A stretch of 64,000 bases of DNA from Methanocorpusculum sp. GTDB taxonomy: Archaea > Halobacteriota > Methanomicrobia > Methanomicrobiales > Methanocorpusculaceae. The DNA lies in assembly GCA_029987235.1 (NCBI GenBank), contig DALTWF010000005.1, positions 6,165 through 70,164 of the forward strand, written 5' to 3'. The notes below the pieces were generated by a model. The model worked only from the letters and a program-made list of their open reading frames with translations. It had not been told where the DNA came from and made no database searches. Made by a program: the position numbers and the translations under genes. Each line of letters opens with the position of its first letter. The stretch's first letter is position 1. Positions 17,675 to 24,145 of the stretch are shown piece after piece.

Positions 17675-18309
17675 GCACTGTATCTGTATTTGCAAAAACC
17701 GTGGGCGGCATTGCGGGAAAGGCGCGGATTTATCCGGATATCCTGCAGGCCGCGGCAAAAACCCTGCGCGCCGCAGAAGGGGATGTTATTTCCGATTCGT
17801 TTGTGACTCACGCAGGCGACCGGCTTGTGATCCTTATGGTGCATAAGAAAAACGCCCCAGTCGAAGAGCTTCGCGATAAAATCTTTGACGCAGCACAAAA
17901 GCAGGCGGACGGGCTTGGTCTATTTAAGAATCCGACGCCCGATTCAGCCGTATCGCTGAAATTTGAATCCGGCGGGCAGTTCCTGCTGTTTCTGACCGGC
18001 TCAGACGATGCAGGATTCTGGAATAAAATCATGACCGCGGAAGCGGGAACGGCTTTTGACCGCGGAATCATGCTTGCAAAATCCGAGGGCGAATTTGAGT
18101 CAACGGCCCGCCGTTGCGAAGCGTTTGCAAAATCCGCGTTTCTGGGCGTCTGTCCGGTAAGTCTCTGTGAAACAGGTATCCTGCGGGAATATGTGACACC
18201 TGTTGCGGGTCTTGGATTTTCACTGTATAAGGGTAAACTGACCGGGCCGGTTGATTTATTCGACTCGGCTCTTTTCGATGCTGCACGGCTTACGGCATCA
18301 CACACATAA
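17671..18309 (+). CDS. Shortened, catalytically degenerate FBP aldolase/phosphatase homologue
   Basis: 212 residues, translationally coupled (ATGA) to fbp. The N-terminal 85 residues follow the start of archaeal FBP aldolase/phosphatase closely (SVFAKTVGGIAGK..., then SFVTHAGDRLVILMVHKK), and the end (GLGFSLYKGKLTGPVDLFD) matches its LGF...G.L.GP.DLF segment. Metal or catalytic positions are lost: the family Asp of the ADVG motif is Thr10, the His is Lys17, and GDD is GDR (49-51); the central region carrying the Lys-Asp-Asp motif is missing and the tail is cut. Family enzymes have about 360-390 residues. Probably a non-enzymatic partner or regulator; this is inference. Confidence 0.75.
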   Translation: MSTVSVFAKTVGGIAGKARIYPDILQAAAKTLRAAEGDVISDSFVTHAGDRLVILMVHKKNAPVEELRDKIFDAAQKQADGLGLFKNPTPDSAVSLKFESGGQFLLFLTGSDDAGFWNKIMTAEAGTAFDRGIMLAKSEGEFESTARRCEAFAKSAFLGVCPVSLCETGILREYVTPVAGLGFSLYKGKLTGPVDLFDSALFDAARLTASHT

Positions 18310-18350
18310 TACTTTTTTCGGAATTAATTAAAAAAAAGAAAAACGGGGAA
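18310..18350. terminator. Terminator region between convergent genes
   Basis: TACTTTTTTCGG follows the upstream gene, and on the other strand GTTGATTCCCCGTTTTTCTTTTTT (A-run read from the plus strand) follows the transporter gene. Each strand has its own T run. Confidence 0.45.
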
Positions 18351-19856
18351 TCAACCCGTTATGGTTGACACTGCCCATGCCGGAAGGTCAACACCCATTC
18401 CGAAGATGGCAAGACCGATCGTGAACAGGAACAGGGTGAAGAGCAGAATGCCGATAAGGTTTAAGAACCAGCCGGCGGTAAGCATATCCTTCATTTCCAC
18501 ATATTCCGTGCCGTAAGCAACCGCATTCGGCGGGGTTGCGACCGGAAGCATGAAGGCAAGAGAGGATGCCACAGCCACTGTAAGCATAAGAATCATCGGG
18601 TTTATGCCAAGACCCACCGAAACACCTGCCATTACAGGCAGCATAATATTTGCAACCGCGGTGTTTGAGGTGAACTCCGTTAATATCATCACGACAAATG
18701 CAAGGAGCAGGACAAGAAGCACAACCGGTACGTTTACGCCGGCAAATGCTTCTCCGATTGCCTGGGAAAGCCCGCTTGCCTTGAATGCGGCAGAAACCGA
18801 CATGCCGCCGCCGAAAAGCAAAAGAATTCCCCAGGGGACTCTTACCGCCCACTGCCAGTTAAGCGTGTATTCCTGATTTTTCCAGGAGACTGGGATGACA
18901 AATAACAGAATTGCGCAGAAGATTGCAATTGTACTGTCGTCAATTCCCGGGAAAAGCACGTCAAGACCGGGAATCGTAACCGGACCGATTTCTTTACTCT
19001 GGCGGAAAATCCACATTAATGCCGCAAGAATAAACACAAAGAGGGTGTTTTTTTCTCCGCGGGACATCGGACCGAGGTTGTCAATTTCATGCTGGAGGGC
19101 TTCTTTGGTGCGGTCAAGTGTTTTGGGCATCTTGCGGTAGGCGATTTTGGTAAGCCAGAGCCACATAATAAAGAGCATTACAGCAACAAACGGCACGCCG
19201 AAACAGAACCAGGTAAAGAAGTCCACCGGCGGTGCTTCGGGGAAGAATGCGTGCAGCTGGGAGGCGAAAACCGCGTTTGCCGGTGTTCCGATTAAGGTTG
19301 CAATTCCACCCACACCACAGGCGTATGCAATGCCGAGCACAAGACATCCTGCAAATGCTTTATGCTGCGGGTCCATTTCCTTGTAGTTCTTGGTCGGAAG
19401 AACGGTGGATATGATAGCAACTGCGATTGGAATCATCATCATTGCGGTTGCGGAGTTGGACATCCACATGGAAAGAAAGGCTGCTGCAATCATGAATCCA
19501 AGGATGAGGCGTGTCGGGCTTGTTCCGGTGATGGAAATGAGTTTTAATGCTATGCGGCGGTGAAGATTCCAGCGCTGCATGGCAATGGCTATCATAAATC
19601 CGCCGAGGAAGAGGAAGATGACTTTGTCCGCATACGGCGCTGCTGCTGCGGTAACGCTTAATACACCGGATACCGGGAAGGCAACCAGCGGTATTAAAGC
19701 GGTCGCTTCTATCGGTATCGGCTGGAATATCCAGAAGATGACCATCATGGCTGTTATTGCGAGTGTGAGCTTCGCTGCCTGCGGGAGGTCAATCGGGGCA
19801 ATAAGCAGTATCAAAAATACTGCAATGCCTAAGATAAGAGCATAACCCCTGTTCAT
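18351..19856 (-). CDS. SLC13/DASS-family sodium-coupled anion transporter
   Basis: 501 residues with about eleven membrane segments. MSNSATAMMMIP near residue 130 and TEFTSNTAVANIMLPV near residue 410 are the two SNT motifs that bind substrate carboxylates and sodium in the divalent anion:sodium symporter family. Probable substrate is a dicarboxylate such as malate or succinate, or another divalent anion. Stand-alone gene. A short region of variable A/T-rich sequence separates it from cas1. Confidence 0.9.
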   Translation of the reverse strand: MNRGYALILGIAVFLILLIAPIDLPQAAKLTLAITAMMVIFWIFQPIPIEATALIPLVAFPVSGVLSVTAAAAPYADKVIFLFLGGFMIAIAMQRWNLHRRIALKLISITGTSPTRLILGFMIAAAFLSMWMSNSATAMMMIPIAVAIISTVLPTKNYKEMDPQHKAFAGCLVLGIAYACGVGGIATLIGTPANAVFASQLHAFFPEAPPVDFFTWFCFGVPFVAVMLFIMWLWLTKIAYRKMPKTLDRTKEALQHEIDNLGPMSRGEKNTLFVFILAALMWIFRQSKEIGPVTIPGLDVLFPGIDDSTIAIFCAILLFVIPVSWKNQEYTLNWQWAVRVPWGILLLFGGGMSVSAAFKASGLSQAIGEAFAGVNVPVVLLVLLLAFVVMILTEFTSNTAVANIMLPVMAGVSVGLGINPMILMLTVAVASSLAFMLPVATPPNAVAYGTEYVEMKDMLTAGWFLNLIGILLFTLFLFTIGLAIFGMGVDLPAWAVSTITG

Positions 19857-20068
19857 ATCTGTAAATTATTTGGTGTGACATGTATTGAGTGTTGCTGTTT
19901 TTCAGGCGGGCGGAAAACTTCTGACGCAGAAAGATGACTGAATGTTTTCAGGACCGGTATTTTGTCACTGACTTTTTTGTGCAAAAGTTGTGTCAGACCG
20001 TGCATTTTTCGACAAAAAAGGTGTATGAGGGGGTAACGACCGGAAAAGAGGGGAGGGGGGAAGAATAT
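19857..20068. other. Non-coding stretch between the transporter and solo cas1
   Basis: 212 bases, no ORF, no CRISPR-like direct repeats. It carries T/A runs joined by CTGAC/GTCAG words (19971-20010) that resemble the degenerate units of the inverted repeat at 10 kb, but the match is loose. Confidence 0.4.
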
Positions 20069-20986
20069 TCAGTAATGCAGCACCGGCGCACAAATCCCCT
20101 TAACCGCATCCGCATACCGCTGCACATTCTCTTCCAGAACTGCCCGGTTCACACTTTTTTGCAGCCGGTTGTAAAATTCTGACACAATCTCCTCGGACAG
20201 AATGCAGCGTGAACCGGATTCAAATCCGCCGGATAAGGCGTCGGATGATGCCATATCAATTACCACACGGTCAACCATTGAAGGCTTTGCCGCTTCGATT
20301 ATGTCATACACACAGGAACCTGCCTTCGAAAACAGCGCCCCCGAATGTAAATCAAGTCCTGCACCCGTACACGCAAGCGATGCGTTTGCATACAAGACGG
20401 CATACCCGAGCGAGAACAGCACATTTACCGGATCTTTTAAAACGCCATCTGTGAGGCGGCGGAATCCGAGTTCTCTTGGAACAACCCGGGAAAGAATCTC
20501 ATAATACATAGTACGGTTCAGCGAAAACACACGGTTGAACTCCTGCATAGTAACAAGATATGCAAGTTCCGACTGCGATTTCGTCAGAATCTCAAGTTCA
20601 CCCTTGTAGAATATCCCGCTCCGACTACGGTCGTCTAACTCATGCAGAAAAAGCATACGGGCATCCATTGATGCAGAAATGACCGAAAGCGCAAATTTCT
20701 GCACCGGAAGAACCTTCTGCCTTGCACGAAGCACCGGTTCTGCATTGTCTGAAATCGTACCCGTCAGCCGGTTTTTCGCATCAAAAAAAGTCACCGCAAT
20801 ATTTCGTGCGCGAAGAACGGCAAGCGCGGAGGTCTGCAAAGTATGCCCACCGCAGATAACAAGGTGACTGACTTCGTCTAACGGATAATAGCGGGATGTT
20901 CCCTTCTGCGATATAATTAAAGTGTCCTTTGTAGTCCTGATATCGGCACCGAAGCCGAAAACCGTAACCCAGGAAACCTCACTCAT
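20069..20986 (-). CDS. Solo Cas1-like protein lacking two catalytic ligands
   Basis: 305 residues. The N-terminal beta domain (TLIISQKGTSRYYPLDEV, SALAVLRARNIAVTFFD) and helical domain (KDPVNVLFSLGYAVLYA, AGLDLHSG, YDIIEAAKP) are those of Cas1. Aligned with Cas1 of Sulfolobus, the catalytic Glu position is Phe154, the catalytic His (normally GxxH) is Phe219, while the Asp (Asp228) and following Glu231 remain. Integrase activity of the usual kind is therefore unlikely. No cas2, other cas gene, CRISPR array or casposon polymerase is nearby. It overlaps amzA by 8 bases and follows it on the same strand. Confidence 0.88.
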   Translation of the reverse strand: MSEVSWVTVFGFGADIRTTKDTLIISQKGTSRYYPLDEVSHLVICGGHTLQTSALAVLRARNIAVTFFDAKNRLTGTISDNAEPVLRARQKVLPVQKFALSVISASMDARMLFLHELDDRSRSGIFYKGELEILTKSQSELAYLVTMQEFNRVFSLNRTMYYEILSRVVPRELGFRRLTDGVLKDPVNVLFSLGYAVLYANASLACTGAGLDLHSGALFSKAGSCVYDIIEAAKPSMVDRVVIDMASSDALSGGFESGSRCILSEEIVSEFYNRLQKSVNRAVLEENVQRYADAVKGICAPVLHY

Positions 20987-21572
20987 TGTTTCCCCCGGAC
21001 AGAATCTGCCGGCAGCGTCCGCAGAAATAATTCCGTTTCCGGTTTATGTCATCGAAATTTGCCGGGCAGTACATAATACACTGCGGATTGTCACAGTGAC
21101 CAAGCCCGAAGAGATGACCTATCTCATGCGCACCCTCGCGTACAATCCGGTTGATTAACTCATTGTCGTCTGCATGATATCCGTAAAACTCGTTTGCAAG
21201 GCGGCAGGGCGAAACAACAGCAACCCCGAGCTTCGGATAGGCAAGTCCGAAGACCGAGTCAGTTCCCTCTTCAAACAAATCACCCGGCGTAACCAGGAGA
21301 ATTTTTTCATGCAGATGGCAGAACTTCTGATAATAGTCGAGGTCAACATCTGCGGGCTTGAACAAATCCGGCATATGGCTTCTGAAAAGGTCCAGTTTCT
21401 GCAGGATTTTCACCGCATCACACTGACGCCGCACCGAATCGTATCCGTCATAGGGGAACGTGCCGTTGTCGATGCGTGAAACCGGCATTTCAAGCACGGC
21501 GGATAATTCTTCCGACACCGGACGCGACAAGCCCTGCGGCACTCTTGCGTCCCAGAAAAGGTGTATGCCCAT
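20979..21572 (-). CDS. amzA: Archaemetzincin-type zinc metalloprotease
   Basis: 197 residues. HEIGHLFGLGHC is the extended metzincin zinc site, followed by CIMYC and, after about 17 residues, CGRC: the four-cysteine second zinc site typical of archaemetzincins. Family members are small cytosolic peptidases of poorly known substrate. Promoter elements for this gene and the divergent UPF0146 gene share the 46-base gap 21573-21618. It forms a two-gene operon with the Cas1-like gene. Confidence 0.93.
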   Translation of the reverse strand: MGIHLFWDARVPQGLSRPVSEELSAVLEMPVSRIDNGTFPYDGYDSVRRQCDAVKILQKLDLFRSHMPDLFKPADVDLDYYQKFCHLHEKILLVTPGDLFEEGTDSVFGLAYPKLGVAVVSPCRLANEFYGYHADDNELINRIVREGAHEIGHLFGLGHCDNPQCIMYCPANFDDINRKRNYFCGRCRQILSGGNNE

Positions 21573-21618
21573 AATATGATTAGTATATCTGTGTTTAAAG
21601 ACATAAATATAGTGACTT
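21573..21618. promoter_or_regulatory. Divergent promoter of amzA and UPF0146 gene
   Basis: Minus-strand CTATATTTATG near 21604-21614 fits a TATA box for amzA with start around 21580; plus-strand GTATATCTG near 21589-21598 fits one for the UPF0146 gene. Both mRNAs would have leaders of few bases or none. Confidence 0.45.
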
Positions 21619-22002
21619 ATGGCATACGAAATAGAGCGGGCTTGCGGTGAATATATCAGAAATCATTACGCATCCGCTGTGGAAATCGGATTCGGCGGAA
21701 AAACCGCGGCGGCAGAAATACTGATTGATGCAGGCATTCCGGTTCTCTGCACCGATGTTCATTCCTATGATACAACAGTTCCTTCCGTGGTGGACGACTG
21801 TGTAGAACCCGACCTTTCGCTTTACATCGGCGCGGAAGTAATCTACGCAATCCGCCCGGGCCTTGAAATCATCCCCGCCATGATAACGCTTGCAAAACGC
21901 GTGCATGCGGATCTTTTAATCTATCACCTCGGATTTGAGTTGTATCAGGACGGGGGAGAGGTAATTGATCTCGGCCCGTGCATGCTGCACAAATATGCCT
22001 GA
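21619..22002 (+). CDS. UPF0146 family protein
   Basis: 127 residues. VEIGFGGKTAAAEILIDAG and DVHSY near residues 21-50 and YAIRPGLEI later are the UPF0146 pattern, a small archaeal protein resembling a truncated Rossmann methyltransferase fold. Function unknown. It precedes the rpl37ae operon but that operon has its own promoter. Confidence 0.9.
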   Translation: MAYEIERACGEYIRNHYASAVEIGFGGKTAAAEILIDAGIPVLCTDVHSYDTTVPSVVDDCVEPDLSLYIGAEVIYAIRPGLEIIPAMITLAKRVHADLLIYHLGFELYQDGGEVIDLGPCMLHKYA

Positions 22003-22014
22003 GCGGGACTAACC

Positions 22015-22024
22015 TTTTTATAAC
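22015..22024 (+). promoter_or_regulatory. TATA box of the rpl37ae operon
   Basis: TTTTTATAAC lies 83-92 bases before the rpl37ae start; transcription would begin near 22045, giving a leader of about 60 bases that contains the hairpin at 22063-22078. Confidence 0.5.
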
Positions 22025-22062
22025 ATGCCGGCTAATATAATATGACACAAGCGATGAGTCTC

Positions 22063-22078
22063 ATGACCGTAAGGTCGT
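22063..22078 (+). promoter_or_regulatory. GNRA-capped leader hairpin of rpl37ae
   Basis: ATGACC (22063-22068) pairs with GGTCGT (22073-22078) around a GTAA tetraloop; an outer GATG/CATC pairing (22053-22056 / 22086-22089) is possible. It sits between the promoter and the Shine-Dalgarno GGAGAT (22095-22100). Confidence 0.5.
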
Positions 22079-22106
22079 ATTGGCACATCTGTCTGGAGAT
22101 AGAAAA

Positions 22107-22391
22107 ATGGCATCACAAAGCAAGCATGTAGCAAAAGGCCGTGTAACCGGAAGCGCCGGACGTTTCGGCCCGAGATACGGCAGATTTAACCGCAAGCTGG
22201 TTAACGAGAGCGAAAAGATTTCCCGCGCAAAGCACCTTTGCCCGATGTGCGACACCGTAGCAGTAAAACGCGAAGGTACCGGTATCTGGGTATGCAAGAA
22301 GTGCGGATACAAATACGCAGGCGGAGCATACGCACCGCAGACTCCGGGCCTTAAGGTCGTATTACGCACCATCGAGACCAAAGGAGAATAA
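22107..22391 (+). CDS. rpl37ae: 50S ribosomal protein L37Ae (L43)
   Basis: 94 residues. The N-terminal [16 protein letters not shown] and zinc motif CPMCD...CKKCGY identify L37Ae. ATG 22107 was chosen over an upstream in-frame TTG because GGAGAT lies 6 bases before it. First gene of a typical archaeal operon rpl37ae-rpoP-brix-pcc1-pfdB. Confidence 0.96.
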   Translation: MASQSKHVAKGRVTGSAGRFGPRYGRFNRKLVNESEKISRAKHLCPMCDTVAVKREGTGIWVCKKCGYKYAGGAYAPQTPGLKVVLRTIETKGE

Positions 22392-22395
22392 TTTA

Positions 22396-22527
22396 ATGGT
22401 CAGTTACAAGTGCGCCCGCTGCAAACAGACGGTTGAAATAGATGCGAATGTCCGCTGTCCTTACTGCGGTCACCGTATTTTATTCAAGGCGCGCGGTGCC
22501 GGCACGAAAATACTGAAAGCAAGATGA
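22396..22527 (+). CDS. rpoP: DNA-directed RNA polymerase subunit P (Rpo12)
   Basis: 43 residues beginning [15 protein letters not shown], with CARC and CPYC zinc ligands and the ending [11 protein letters not shown], the complete archaeal Rpo12 pattern. It anchors the Rpo3/Rpo10 platform of RNA polymerase. It starts 4 bases after rpl37ae and its TGA overlaps the ATG of the next gene. Confidence 0.95.
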   Translation: MVSYKCARCKQTVEIDANVRCPYCGHRILFKARGAGTKILKAR

Positions 22528-22925
22528 CTGTTGTAACGTCATCGCGCAAACCATCCAACGAAGTCAGGAGACTTGCAAAAGAGATTGCATTCTCTCTGGG
22601 CTTCCCATATATTCAGCGGGGAAAGGCAGGAATCCGCGAACTTGGGGCGGACAACCCCAAAATTATTTTTATCTCGGGTACGAAACGCCTGGGACCGGTT
22701 TTTGATGTAACCGTGAACGGCGAGTCTGTATTTTCCATGCTGATGAACAAAATTACCGAATCGGAACGTACCGGTCCTTTTAAGAAGGGATTTATTACGC
22801 GCGAGCCGGATTTATACGAATTTCTGTCGCCGCACATTCCGATTGAGCTTGATGAAAATGCCGAGGGCGCGATTGTGTTTTACGGAACGCAGAAAAAACA
22901 GTATGTGCTGCAGGTAATGGTATGA
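22524..22925 (+). CDS. Brix-domain ribosome biogenesis protein (Imp4-like)
   Basis: 133 residues, a minimal archaeal Brix protein: [19 protein letters not shown] at the start and [13 protein letters not shown] in the middle. Thought to act in rRNA processing or 60S-like assembly. Overlaps both neighbours by 4 bases, so it is translationally coupled to rpoP and pcc1. Confidence 0.9.
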   Translation: MTVVTSSRKPSNEVRRLAKEIAFSLGFPYIQRGKAGIRELGADNPKIIFISGTKRLGPVFDVTVNGESVFSMLMNKITESERTGPFKKGFITREPDLYEFLSPHIPIELDENAEGAIVFYGTQKKQYVLQVMV

Positions 22926-23152
22926 AACATTCCGCAGTGTTTACGTTTGAAACGCCCGATGCAGAGAAACTCTATGGGGTGCTTTCACCGGAGGCCGGTC
23001 AGGATCCGGGGGATAAGGCATGTACGCATCTCTCCTGTGAAGGAGATGTCCTCACGTTCCGTGTGGATGCTGATGACTGCGCAGGTCTTCGCGCAAGTCT
23101 GAATATGTGGCTGCGTCTGATAGATGTTTCGGAAAAAATTATGAGGATTTAA
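22922..23152 (+). CDS. pcc1: KEOPS complex subunit Pcc1
   Basis: 76 residues. VLTFRVDADDCAGLRASLN and WLRLIDVSEKI are the Pcc1 pattern. It dimerises the KEOPS complex that makes the t6A modification on tRNAs reading ANN codons. Small but typical size, coupled to the Brix gene by ATGA overlap. Confidence 0.92.
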   Translation: MKHSAVFTFETPDAEKLYGVLSPEAGQDPGDKACTHLSCEGDVLTFRVDADDCAGLRASLNMWLRLIDVSEKIMRI

Positions 23153-23154
23153 CT

Positions 23155-23526
23155 ATGGCAGCACCACAGCAGGCGGCAATTCCGCCGCAGATTCAGCAGC
23201 AGCTTGCAATGTTTCAGCAGATTCAGGGCCAGCTTCAGCAGGTATCGAGTCAGAAAATGCAGTACGAAATGAACCTTCGCGAGATGAAGAAGGCACTCGA
23301 GGAACTTGAGGCATGCGCAGATGACGCAGCAGTTTTCTCGGCAGTAGGTTCTGTGATGATTCAGAAGGACAAGGCAGCAGTTAAAGCTGATTTATCCGAC
23401 AAGGCAGATTCTTTGGAGCTGCGTATCGGTTCTCTTGAAAAGCAGGAAAAAGCAATGGCAGCAAAAGCCGCGTCTCTCCAGAAACAGATTCAGGAAGCCA
23501 TGTCCGCAGGACAGGGCGCTCAATAA
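23155..23526 (+). CDS. pfdB: Prefoldin subunit beta
   Basis: 123 residues. Glutamine-rich N-terminal helix (PPQIQQQLAMFQQIQGQLQQ), then a central GSVMIQKD beta hairpin region and a C-terminal coiled coil give the classic prefoldin architecture. It passes unfolded proteins to the thermosome. ATG 23155 follows pcc1 by 2 bases; an earlier in-frame ATG inside pcc1 is unlikely. Confidence 0.94.
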   Translation: MAAPQQAAIPPQIQQQLAMFQQIQGQLQQVSSQKMQYEMNLREMKKALEELEACADDAAVFSAVGSVMIQKDKAAVKADLSDKADSLELRIGSLEKQEKAMAAKAASLQKQIQEAMSAGQGAQ

Positions 23527-23533
23527 ATTTTTT

Positions 23534-23932
23534 TTATTTTCTTTTCTCAACGAATTCTTTTATCTTCTGTATTGTAATCTGGTTCAGTTCATGTTCCATA
23601 AAACAGGCGTCCAGATCCGCAATTTTTTCAGGTACGCCCAGTAATACAAGGAACTCAACCAGAATGGTATGGCGGAATTTGACCTGTTCGGCGATACGTT
23701 TTCCGTCAGGAGTCAGGGTAACTCCTTCATATTTGCGGTAGGTAACCAGACCTTTTTTGCTCAGTTTCAGAAACATCTCCGAAACCGAGGAGGGAACAAC
23801 ATCAAGGTCTTCTGCAATGTCCTTGGAACGTGCATATCCTTTGATTTCCGTTACGTTCAGAATCGATTCAAGATAGTCTTCTTCTTTGGTGCTGAGCGGT
23901 TTTTTATAGGAGGCGGCGGCTGCGGGCTGCAT
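23534..23932 (-). CDS. DtxR/MntR-family metal-dependent repressor
   Basis: 132 residues. STKEEDYLESILNVTE, SKDIAEDLDVVPSSVSEM (winged helix) and VTLTPDGKRIAEQV, followed by the dimerisation/metal domain RHTILVEFLVLLGV and FMEHEL. No SH3-like third domain, as in MntR. Last gene of the feo operon, so it is likely an iron-sensing autorepressor acting on the palindromes at 26387-26419. Metal specificity (Fe vs Mn) cannot be read directly. Confidence 0.88.
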   Translation of the reverse strand: MQPAAAASYKKPLSTKEEDYLESILNVTEIKGYARSKDIAEDLDVVPSSVSEMFLKLSKKGLVTYRKYEGVTLTPDGKRIAEQVKFRHTILVEFLVLLGVPEKIADLDACFMEHELNQITIQKIKEFVEKRK

Positions 23933-23938
23933 TTTATG

Positions 23939-24145
23939 TTATTTATGTTCCTTACAACTATATCTTTCTTTTTTTGATTCTGTGCGACAGCATGAACAGT
24001 TTCCGCCGCACGAATGAAGACCTCCCACGCACCCGCAATGACAGCTTTTACCCCTGACAGTTCTTAAGACAAGCCGGACAAAAAGTACGCAAATCAGTGC
24101 CGCAGCCAGAATAAATCCGGCTGCCCAGAAAATTTCAGAAGCCAA
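23939..24145 (-). CDS. FeoB-associated Cys-rich membrane protein
   Basis: 68 residues: one N-terminal membrane helix (FWAAGFILAAALICVLFV), then a cytoplasmic tail with eight cysteines (CHCGC, CGGNCSCC, C). Such small proteins often accompany feoB and may pass or sense iron. It overlaps the end of feoB by 11 bases and precedes dtxR by 6. Confidence 0.85.
   Translation of the reverse strand: MASEIFWAAGFILAAALICVLFVRLVLRTVRGKSCHCGCVGGLHSCGGNCSCCRTESKKERYSCKEHK

Noticed and set aside
19857..21618. CRISPR array or complete cas locus around the Cas1-like gene
   Set aside because: No regularly spaced direct repeats and no other cas gene on either side within the window.
22051..22106. Box C/D small RNA in the rpl37ae leader
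   Set aside because: A GCGATGA word resembles box C but a proper D box (CUGA) at the right place is missing; a simple hairpin explains the region better.
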